Source: Bacteroidia bacterium (GTDB lineage Bacteria > Bacteroidota > Bacteroidia > Chitinophagales > Saprospiraceae). Taken from it: a stretch of 6,204 bases of DNA. Of the stretch, positions 1 to 5,787 are shown one piece after another. A program made the position numbers and the translations under genes. The stretch's first letter is position 1. Each line of letters starts with the position of its first letter. Location: the NCBI GenBank assembly GCA_030432855.1, contig JAUILM010000373.1, positions 1-6,204 on the forward strand, read 5' to 3'. Below the pieces are notes generated by a model. The model did no database searches and was not told where the DNA came from. It worked only from the letters and a program-made list of their open reading frames with translations.

Positions 1-512
1 GCCACCTGTTCGCCAATAGTTACCGTTTTTCGGGTCGCATCGTAGCGGTCTACTTTACCTAATAGTTGTTTTTCTCCCTCATGATAGAAAGAACCATCAT
101 CGCCAATGGTGCCGGTAAAGTCCTCATTTATAAATACTTGCACTCCCTTTTTTCGGATTCTGAATACAAACTCATACCTGTGACTTTGTGCAAAAATGAT
201 AGCATTTTTCTTGGACGAAGGATACTCTTTATAATAATAGTAGAGCATGGGCTCGTGATAAATTGATTCGATCACCGCTTCGAACGTACGGCCAAATCCA
301 CGTTTCTTCACTTTATTAATTTCGTTCCAGGAGAAGAGGGTGATCTCCTCATGTGTCCAGGGTACCAGTGTGTCTTTCCACTTCTCAGCATGTGCTCTGA
401 ATCTACTGACATCTGTGTTTACTTTCTTGCTTCCAGGCCGAAAACCTATGAACATCTTGTTCATAAGAAATACGGCCATTATAAAAACTACGATACTCAG
501 TAAACTAAACAT
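1..512 (-). CDS. Unrecognised protein with one N-terminal membrane segment (C-terminus outside window)
   Basis: This is an uninterrupted minus-strand frame from ATG at 512-510 to the left edge, giving 170 complete codons and no stop. Residues 2-17 (FSLLSIVVFIMAVF and onward) are a hydrophobic segment, followed by basic KMFIGFRPGSKK. That suggests a single signal anchor, possibly with a short N-terminus outside the cytoplasm-facing domain. The rest is soluble and rich in aromatic and charged residues, with a run of four tyrosines (MLYYYYKEYP) and a C-terminal stretch of alternating beta-like segments (GVQVFINEDFTGTIGDDG). Choosing the 512 start keeps the whole hydrophobic segment; later in-frame ATGs at codons 12, 17 and 20 would remove it. 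I do not recognise the family and assign no function. The gene is transcribed away from the Nudix-like gene, with 286 bp between the two starts. Long continuity and protein-like composition make it a real gene; the plus-strand frames over it look like shadows. Confidence 0.8.
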   Translation of the reverse strand, partial: MFSLLSIVVFIMAVFLMNKMFIGFRPGSKKVNTDVSRFRAHAEKWKDTLVPWTHEEITLFSWNEINKVKKRGFGRTFEAVIESIYHEPMLYYYYKEYPSSKKNAIIFAQSHRYEFVFRIRKKGVQVFINEDFTGTIGDDGSFYHEGEKQLLGKVDRYDATRKTVTIGEQV

Positions 513-545
513 GCTTGGAAAATGACTTACCAGATAATCTTATTG

Positions 546-553
546 TAAAGATA
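546..553 (-). promoter_or_regulatory. Candidate Bacteroidota -7 box for the minus-strand gene
   Basis: Read on the minus strand this is TATCTTTA, matching seven of eight positions of the Bacteroidota -7 consensus TAnnTTTG. It lies 33 bp before the ATG at 512. A convincing -33 TTTG at normal spacing is not evident, so this is a weak candidate only. Confidence 0.25.
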
Positions 554-770
554 TGATTCCGAAGTAAAGAATTAGTGGCCTAGAAGATGGAATATCACAT
601 GAATCACTAACAAATGAGCATGAGGTACCCCCTTCTTGTTTTGTCTAAAGATCACCGGAGAAGATATTAGACATGTTCTTAATGTGAAATTTTCAATTCT
701 TTTCTCTAAATTACTCAAACAAATCATGCTGAATGAGACTTATACTTCTGGTCTAAATCTCAATTTTGGC

Positions 771-778
771 TACTTTTG
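771..778 (+). promoter_or_regulatory. Bacteroidota-type -7 promoter box ahead of the Nudix-like gene
   Basis: TACTTTTG is a full match to the Bacteroidota primary sigma-factor -7 consensus TAnnTTTG. It ends 20 bp before the ATG at 799, which would leave a short 5' leader of roughly 12-15 nt. The -33 region is weak: TTCTG at 746-750 lies 20 bp upstream and only partly resembles TTTG. This box is one of the reasons for assigning the window to the Bacteroidota. Confidence 0.5.
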
Positions 779-798
779 CAGGACTACACTGATTGTTT

Positions 799-1236
799 AT
801 GAGCATTTTTGACAAAGCTTGCCTGATAGTTTATCGTTACGCTGAGAAAGGTTTAGAAATCTTCTTAGTGAATGATCCAGGCGATGAGAATCCCGTTTGG
901 TCTATTCCACAACAAGATATTCCCAAGGCGGAACACAGGTTCGTAAATGAGGAGACGGAGATGATCGAACTCGACAGTGTAGAAGTGGAGGATGGTCAGC
1001 GTTATCGCGGAGTAGCTATTGAAGGAGATTATCATGATATTCCTTCCATGCGGTCACTTGTCAAGAACGATGTCATCTATGTCAAGGACAAGATCAAGTC
1101 TATGATTCCCGAGTTGGAGCAGGGTACTTTTGTGGCAGTTAAAGAAGCTTTTAAGAAGGTTCTTCCTCACGAGTATGAACTTCTAAAGGAGCTCAAGGAT
1201 ATTCTTGCCGATCGCAATCTCCTTAAAAATATTTAA
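799..1236 (+). CDS. Nudix-fold-like protein lacking the catalytic Nudix box
   Basis: This encodes 145 residues. The start is ATG 799; the TTG at 793 in the same frame would add two residues but is less likely. The N-terminus, ACLIVYRYAEKGLEIFLVND (residues 7-26) followed by VWSIPQ (33-38), resembles the first strands of Nudix hydrolases, which typically read as GVIVYR, then LEVLLV, then WxxPKG. The C-terminal part (about 112-140, with FVAVKEAFKKVLPHEYELLK) resembles the closing helix of that fold. The hallmark Nudix box, Gx5Ex7REUxEExGU, is absent: after WSIPQ comes an acidic segment with no REUxEE motif. If the fold is right, the protein is probably not a normal Nudix pyrophosphohydrolase and may bind a ligand or have another role. 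Composition is acidic and soluble, with no signal peptide, so it is presumably cytoplasmic. A TAnnTTTG box just upstream and the 269-bp gap downstream suggest its own transcript. Family assignment is an inference from pattern, not from a search. Confidence 0.75.
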   Translation: MSIFDKACLIVYRYAEKGLEIFLVNDPGDENPVWSIPQQDIPKAEHRFVNEETEMIELDSVEVEDGQRYRGVAIEGDYHDIPSMRSLVKNDVIYVKDKIKSMIPELEQGTFVAVKEAFKKVLPHEYELLKELKDILADRNLLKNI

Positions 1237-1323
1237 TCCGATTTAGGGGTTAGGTTTACCTACTGCGAGTAGAAGATACCTTCAAGGCTTACAATGGGAA
1301 TTCTAATGCATCATCGAGGTCTA
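1232..1323. repeat. Possible decayed short copy of the 3955-4140 palindromic element
   Basis: Both ends resemble the ends of the large palindrome in the same order. The left end has TTTAATCCG, then 8 bases, then GTTAGG (1232-1254); the large element has CTTAACCCG, 8 bases, GTTAGG (3954-3976). The right end (1303-1323) matches 4119-4139 at 17 of 21 positions, beginning CTAATGCAT. The two ends are partly complementary to each other (CGAT with ATCG, GTTAG with CTAAT) around one centre near 1277-1278. The inner hairpins of the large element are missing, and no TTAA follows the right end. The left end overlaps the stop codon of the Nudix-like gene. This could be chance similarity found by looking; a genome-wide repeat search would decide. 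Confidence 0.35.
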
Positions 1324-1505
1324 TCCACCCATCTCTATGTTTATGAATTAGAGACCCTATCTAAGTTTCATCTTTCCTAATAGGTTGTTTGTAGTATTGA
1401 ATTCGGTAGGTTTTCTTAACTTTCTGACATCATCCTGCACTAGTAGTCTAATGCTTAGTCTATTAGTTTATTTACCGAACTTTTCAAGAACCAGACTTTT
1501 AAACC

Positions 1506-2747
1506 ATGAGTAGTCAAACCCGCCTGTTGCTTTCCGTAATGATGTTTTTTCAATTCTTCGTATGGGGAGCATGGTATGTGACCATGAGTACTTACCTGTT
1601 AGAAATTGGTTTTGATGGTCTGGCAGTGGGAGCAGCTTACAGCACCATTAATTGGGGAGCTATATTGGCACCTATATTAGTGGGGATGGTAGCGGATCGT
1701 TTCTTTGCCGCTGAGAAAGTTATGGCTATACTTCATCTGGTGGGTGGTGTGATTCTATGGTTTGTTGCCAGTGTCACAGATCCCGGTCCATTCTTCTGGA
1801 TACTGCTGGTTTATTCCTTGTGTTATATGCCCACACTTGCACTGGCTAATGCGATTTGTTTTAGTCAGATGCAGGATCCTGGAAAGGAATTTCCTTTTAT
1901 TCGGGTACTTGGAACGATTGGATGGATCGTATCCGGACTGGTGATTGGATTTGTGGTGCCTGAGATCGTTGGAAACTCTATTGAGGATACAGCGATTCCT
2001 TTCAAGATAGGTGCAGTAGTTTCAATATTCCTGGGTCTGTTTAGTTTTATACTCCCCACGACTCCTCCGAAGTCTGCAGATCAATCGGTGACTATTCGGG
2101 ATGTGTTAGGATTGGATGCTCTTCAACTGATGAAAGACAGAAGTTTTGCCATTTTCATCATAAGTAGCCTATTGATATCTATTCCACTTGCATTCTATTA
2201 TAGCTTTACGAATGGGTTTCTTAATGAGGAAGGCATGCAGAATACGGCTTTTAAAATGAGCTTTGGCCAAGTATCCGAGATCGTATTTATGCTCCTGATA
2301 CCCTTTCTCTTTGTGCGTTTAGGAGTGAAAAAGATGTTACTCATTGGTATGGTGGCCTGGGCAGTAAGATATCTTTTGTTTGCCTATGGAAATAACGAGA
2401 ATCTGGTATTCATGTACTATCTAGGCATTGTGCTGCATGGTATCTGCTATGATTTCTTTTTTGTGACAGGTCAGATATATGTGGATGAAGCGGCTCCTAA
2501 AAAAATACAGGCCAGTGCCCAGGGCTTTATAACGGTTGTGACCTACGGGCTGGGGATGTTAATTGGCTCCTGGTTATCGGGCATTGTAGTGAGTCACTAC
2601 ACAGTCGAGGCAGATGGTGCGACAGTGCATCTTTGGAAAAACATCTGGTGGGTGCCCGCCATGATGGCTATAGGAGTAGCTGTGATCTTCGCACTGTTGT
2701 TTAAAGAAAAACCCATAGATCGCGCCGCCGCTGTTGCGGATATGTAG
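1506..2747 (+). CDS. NupG-type nucleoside:H+ symporter (major facilitator superfamily)
   Basis: This 413-residue integral membrane protein is about the length of E. coli NupG (418) and belongs to the nucleoside:H+ symporter family. Family-typical features are FFQFFVWGAWYVTMSTYL in TM1 (14-31); GAAYSTINWGAILAPILVG followed by VADRFF (42-67), which is the TM2-loop-TM3 region with the MFS-type basic/acidic loop; YMPTLALANAI in TM4 (107-117); and FPFIRVLGTIGWI (129-141), where NupG has a closely similar FP-IR-GTIG stretch. A polar central loop around 190-205 separates the two halves, and about 12 membrane segments are expected. It should import nucleosides across the inner membrane using the proton gradient; substrate range cannot be read from the sequence. 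The ATG at 1506 is the natural start, just before TM1, with no clear Shine-Dalgarno sequence. purC follows after 150 bp, so a purine link is possible but co-transcription is not shown. Related family members in Bacteroidota may carry other substrates. Confidence 0.9.
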   Translation: MSSQTRLLLSVMMFFQFFVWGAWYVTMSTYLLEIGFDGLAVGAAYSTINWGAILAPILVGMVADRFFAAEKVMAILHLVGGVILWFVASVTDPGPFFWILLVYSLCYMPTLALANAICFSQMQDPGKEFPFIRVLGTIGWIVSGLVIGFVVPEIVGNSIEDTAIPFKIGAVVSIFLGLFSFILPTTPPKSADQSVTIRDVLGLDALQLMKDRSFAIFIISSLLISIPLAFYYSFTNGFLNEEGMQNTAFKMSFGQVSEIVFMLLIPFLFVRLGVKKMLLIGMVAWAVRYLLFAYGNNENLVFMYYLGIVLHGICYDFFFVTGQIYVDEAAPKKIQASAQGFITVVTYGLGMLIGSWLSGIVVSHYTVEADGATVHLWKNIWWVPAMMAIGVAVIFALLFKEKPIDRAAAVADM

Positions 2748-2897
2748 ATCTTGGAATTCTATAGGGTGGTAGATCGTGTATCATCTAAAAGTCCTTCTCG
2801 TACGAAATAGATGGCTGGATGTGATCGCTGATTGAATATCCCGAGTAAACCTTTTTTGCCCGATTAAAACTTCCCATATTGCAGCAAAATAACTTCT

Positions 2898-3836
2898 ATG
2901 GAAGCTCTGTACGAAACCGATTTTAAGTTTCCCGGTCAGTCGAAATTTTACCGGGGCAAAGTGCGCGATGTATATACAGTCAATGATCGCCTGGTGATGA
3001 TAGCTAGCGATCGGATATCGGCATTTGATCACATTCTTCCCAGAGCGATCCCTCATAAGGGGCAGGTGTTGAATCAGACCGCTTCCTATTTTCTTAATGC
3101 TACAAGAGATATCGTCCCCAATTGGTTGGAAGCTAACCCGGATCCGAATGTTGCTATAGGAATACAATGTGAACCTATCAAGATTGAAATGGTGATACGG
3201 GGTTATTTAGCCGGTCATGCCTGGAGAGTGTATCGTGACGGGGGAAGAATCTTGTGTGGAGTGGAGATGCCAGATGGGATGGTAGAGAGTGATCCATTTC
3301 CAGAACCTATCATTACGCCGGCCACCAAGGCCGAAGAAGGTCATGATGAAGATATCAGTGCAGAGGATATCCTCAAGCAGGGTTTGGTGTCAGAGGAGCA
3401 GTGGTCAAAGTTAGCAGCGTACACCAGGGCCCTGTTTCAGCGTGGCTCGGAAATGGCCAAAGAGCGAGGACTCATTTTGGTGGATACTAAATATGAGTTT
3501 GGAATACACGATGGAGAAATCATCCTCATAGACGAGATACATACGCCGGACAGCTCCCGATACTACTATGCCGATGGATATGAAGAAAGGCAGGCAAAAG
3601 GCATGCATCAAAAGCAGCTGAGTAAGGAATTTGTGCGCGAGTGGTTGATGGAGAATGGTTTCCAGGGCCTGGAAGGACAGGTGATGCCGGAAATGCCGGA
3701 TGATTTTGTCCAATCAGTAACTGCCAGGTATGTAGAGTTATTTGAAAGAGTTACCGGTCGGACATTTGAACCGGCTAAAACGGATAAGATCCAAGACAGA
3801 ATTCAAACCAATATTGCATCCTACTTTGGCTGGTAA
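2898..3836 (+). CDS. purC: Phosphoribosylaminoimidazole-succinocarboxamide synthase (SAICAR synthetase)
   Basis: PurC condenses CAIR with aspartate using ATP to form SAICAR, in the cytosolic de novo purine (IMP) pathway. At 312 residues it is longer than the common bacterial form (about 235-240) and closer to the yeast Ade1-like type. Motifs in order are GKVRDVY (20-26, nucleotide-binding region), SDRISAFD (37-44), IEMVIRGYLAGHAW (96-109, SAICAR synthetase signature 1, with GH where GS is usual), FPEPIITPATKAEEGHDED (134-152, substrate region), LVDTKYEFG (194-202, signature 2) and IDEIHTPDSSRYY shortly after. All key stretches are present and the frame is intact. The ATG at 2898 follows an A-rich leader (GCAGCAAAATAAC) typical of Bacteroidota genes. 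A partial -7-like stretch ends in ATTG at 2881, but it matches TAnnTTTG too poorly to call. No strong terminator follows. Confidence 0.97.
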   Translation: MEALYETDFKFPGQSKFYRGKVRDVYTVNDRLVMIASDRISAFDHILPRAIPHKGQVLNQTASYFLNATRDIVPNWLEANPDPNVAIGIQCEPIKIEMVIRGYLAGHAWRVYRDGGRILCGVEMPDGMVESDPFPEPIITPATKAEEGHDEDISAEDILKQGLVSEEQWSKLAAYTRALFQRGSEMAKERGLILVDTKYEFGIHDGEIILIDEIHTPDSSRYYYADGYEERQAKGMHQKQLSKEFVREWLMENGFQGLEGQVMPEMPDDFVQSVTARYVELFERVTGRTFEPAKTDKIQDRIQTNIASYFGW

Positions 3837-3954
3837 TCCTTATGGATTAGTGGTTCAAAATATGTACCCATAAGAGCATTATTCTCCCTTCATTTACTAA
3901 AAGCCAACAGTTTTTTGATCCTCTCATTTGGGAATCCACCTGACATGGTAACTC

Positions 3955-4140
3955 TTAACCCGGATAGTGCGTTAGGGTTTCGTCATGAGAGAAAAAGATA
4001 CAATAAAGACGGGCGCTCCAAGTACTTTTTGACTCGCAAACATAGTCACCATTATGGTGAGAATCAAAAAGTGCTTATGTGCCCGTCTTTGCAGTAGCTT
4101 TGGCTCGTAATAGAAAGTCTAATGCATTATCCGGGTTTAA
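3955..4140. mobile_element. TTAA-flanked palindromic MITE-like element
   Basis: This is an imperfect full-length palindrome with nested complementary blocks. The outer arms are 3955-3975 and 4119-4140: 21 left-arm bases pair with the right arm apart from one extra T on the right, with two G-T pairs. Next are AAAGACGGGC (4005-4014) with GCCCGTCTTT (4081-4090), AAGTACTTTTTGA (4020-4032) with TCAAAAAGTGCTT (4064-4076), and a central TCACCA-TTA-TGGTGA (4046-4060). The regions between blocks (3976-4004 and 4091-4118) are only loosely complementary. TTAA sits at each outer end (3955-3958 and 4137-4140), immediately outside CCCGGATA on the left and TATCCGGGT on the right. TTAA duplication with CC-starting ends recalls IS1380-family or other TTAA-targeting transposons, from general knowledge and not checked. 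It encodes no protein. It lies 37 bp upstream of the DUF1800 start, where it could influence transcription. Alternatives are a structured RNA or a bidirectional termination structure. Confidence 0.65.
4005..4090. repeat. Long nested hairpin core of the palindromic element
   Basis: Three successive perfect or near-perfect stems share one axis near 4048-4053. They are 10 bp (4005-4014 with 4081-4090), then 13 bp with one T-G pair (4020-4032 with 4064-4076), then 6 bp with a TTA loop (4046-4051 with 4055-4060). Internal loops are 5 and 4 nt between the first two stems, and 13 and 3 nt between the second and third. Either strand would fold, so direction cannot be set. There is no long T-run after the outer stem, so it is not a classic intrinsic terminator. 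Confidence 0.85.
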
Positions 4141-4177
4141 TTATGTATTTTATATGTAATTCAAAAAGATGGACTAG

Positions 4178-5785
4178 ATGGGCCCCACTCAGTTTAATGG
4201 ATCTTTTGGTGAAAGTGAACTGCGTCATCTTTTGCGTCGTACAATGTACGGTGCCACAGCTGCCGACGTACAATCATTTGAGGGACAGACCTTAGATCAG
4301 GTAGTTGATACTTTGCTGGCAGATCAAGCCTGGCCATCTCCTCCCGTAAATAACTATGCAATTGAAGCTGTAGATCCCAATGTGCCAAAAGGGGAAGTCT
4401 GGGTAGACAAAGCCGCCTTGCAAAATGAAAATGGCGAGGATCAGGCCATAGTTGATGCTCGTAATGGCTCTTTGATTGGTTGGTTGATCAAAAATATGGT
4501 ATCGCAACAACCCACTATCCACCATAAAATGACCATGTTTTGGCACAATCACTTTGGCAATTCTGTGGGTTTTGTTGGAGTCATGAAAATGAGCTACCAG
4601 TACTTTCGTACGATGTGGCAGATGGGACTGGGTGACTTCAATGATCTGATAAAGGCAATTACCATCGACCCTCACATGCTTCTCTTCTTAAATGGAGCAG
4701 CCAATATAAAGGAGGCACCCGATGAAAATTTTGCCCGGGAATTACAGGAACTGTATGTGATAGGAAAAGGTCCCAATGCCGCCTTTACCGAGGAAGATGT
4801 GCAGGAGGCTGCCCGGGTTCTTACGGGTTGGTCAGTGGACTGGGATACCGTTTTTATTGATGGTGAAGCGAAAAGTCGGTTTTTTGACTTTCAACATGAG
4901 ACGAGGAATAAATCATTTTCGAGTTTCTACAACAATCAGGTGATTCAGGGGAAGACAGGATCTGCAGGAGCTGATGAGACAGATGCATTAATCAAAATGA
5001 TGATTAAGCATCCTGAATGTTCACGGTTTATTTGCAGGAAGCTGTATCGGTTCTTCATTCATCAGGATCTTACGACTGAAGTTGAGAACAATTTTATTGA
5101 GCCTCTGGCCGAGGTTTTCATTGAAAATGATTATGACATCAAAGCTGTCTTGCGCGCTATGTTGGTCAGCCAGCATTTTTATAGTGATGAAGTGAGGGGC
5201 GCATTGATCAAAAGTCCGTTGGACGCAATGGTAGGTTTTTGGCGTATGGCTGAAGTAGCGTACCCGGTAGACGGTGACCCTTTGGATGAAGATTACTACA
5301 CACACTTGATGATGATGTTTGGCATGGCAGATATGGGATTTCTTCTCGGAGAACCACCATCAGTCTCAGGCTGGCCGGCGTATCATCAATTTCCCAGTTA
5401 CGATAAATTGTGGCTCACGACATTTAGTCTGATTAGCAGAATTCTGGTGACCGATGCCTTTGTATCTGACGGTTTTTGGACACCACTAAGACGAATCCCC
5501 TGGGATTATCTTGCATACACGACAAGGTTGCCTGATCCAGGTGATCCAGGACAATTGGTTGAGGATCTCGTAAATATTCACTTACCTCAGGGGCTTCCCT
5601 CCGAGACGAAAACTGATCTGAAAAATATACTATTGAGCGGCCAGGCAACCGATAGCTATTGGACCAATGCCTGGTTTGACTATGTAAATGATCCCGGAAA
5701 TGAAATGAAGAAAGAGATTGTACGATCCCGACTTCAATTCTTATATCTGTCATTTTTTCAACTACCTGAATATCAACTCTTCTAA
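4178..5785 (+). CDS. DUF1800 family protein
   Basis: This 535-residue protein has the full set of DUF1800 landmarks: ELRHLLRRTMYGAT near the N-terminus (about 13-27), HHKMTMFWHNHF (115-126), NFARELQELYVIGKG (184-198), EEDVQEAARVLTGW (205-218), HPECSRFICRKLYRFF (278-293), and GEPPSVSGWP (391-400), which corresponds to the usual PPNVKGWP-type motif. Biochemical function is unknown for the family. Its genes very often sit next to DUF1501 genes, as here, where DUF1501 starts 2 bp downstream, so the two are almost certainly co-transcribed and probably act together. No signal peptide or membrane segment is visible at the N-terminus. The start is fixed by an in-frame TAG directly before the ATG at 4178, with ATG-GAC-TAG at 4169-4177. 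The family domain begins about 12 residues in, so little or nothing is missing. There is no strong ribosome binding site. Confidence 0.93.
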   Translation: MGPTQFNGSFGESELRHLLRRTMYGATAADVQSFEGQTLDQVVDTLLADQAWPSPPVNNYAIEAVDPNVPKGEVWVDKAALQNENGEDQAIVDARNGSLIGWLIKNMVSQQPTIHHKMTMFWHNHFGNSVGFVGVMKMSYQYFRTMWQMGLGDFNDLIKAITIDPHMLLFLNGAANIKEAPDENFARELQELYVIGKGPNAAFTEEDVQEAARVLTGWSVDWDTVFIDGEAKSRFFDFQHETRNKSFSSFYNNQVIQGKTGSAGADETDALIKMMIKHPECSRFICRKLYRFFIHQDLTTEVENNFIEPLAEVFIENDYDIKAVLRAMLVSQHFYSDEVRGALIKSPLDAMVGFWRMAEVAYPVDGDPLDEDYYTHLMMMFGMADMGFLLGEPPSVSGWPAYHQFPSYDKLWLTTFSLISRILVTDAFVSDGFWTPLRRIPWDYLAYTTRLPDPGDPGQLVEDLVNIHLPQGLPSETKTDLKNILLSGQATDSYWTNAWFDYVNDPGNEMKKEIVRSRLQFLYLSFFQLPEYQLF

Positions 5786-5787
5786 TA

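Larger units (their letters stand above)
3837..4177. other. Intergenic gap between purC and the DUF1800 gene
   Basis: This 341-bp gap has no credible gene. A 60-codon frame at 3915-4097 runs through the palindromic element and looks accidental. The first 118 bp (3837-3954) hold nothing recognisable beyond a 5-bp palindrome at the purC stop. The middle 186 bp are the MITE-like element. The last 37 bp (4141-4177) are AT-rich and should hold the DUF1800 promoter or leader, but no good TAnnTTTG box was found there. Confidence 0.7.

Noticed and set aside
66..525. Two short plus-strand frames (66-266 and 340-525)
   Set aside because: Both lie antisense to a longer, uninterrupted, protein-like minus-strand gene and have no recognisable features.
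643..672. Inverted repeat GTCTAA / TTAGAC in the divergent control region
   Set aside because: The stem is six bases with an 18-nt gap, too weak to call an operator or hairpin; chance is likely.
1252..1281. Small hairpin CTACT-GCG-AGTAG as a terminator of the Nudix-like gene
   Set aside because: The stem is short and no T-run follows; it may be part of the decayed repeat.
2874..2881. Possible purC -7 box
   Set aside because: CCATATTG matches TAnnTTTG at only three of six defined positions.
2781..3167. Minus-strand frame of 128 codons overlapping the purC start
   Set aside because: It is antisense to the strongly conserved N-terminus of PurC and its translation resembles no family; it is a shadow.
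3835..3848. Palindrome AATCC-TTAT-GGATT at the purC stop as a terminator
   Set aside because: The stem is only 5 bp, AT-rich, and not followed by a T-run.
3915..4097. Plus-strand 60-codon frame in the purC-DUF1800 gap
   Set aside because: It runs through the palindrome, whose base-pairing explains the sequence better, and shows no protein features.
3955..4140. Integron attC site or CRISPR repeat
   Set aside because: The ends lack the attC RYYYAAC/GTTRRRY core sites, no integrase is present, and there is no repeat-spacer periodicity.
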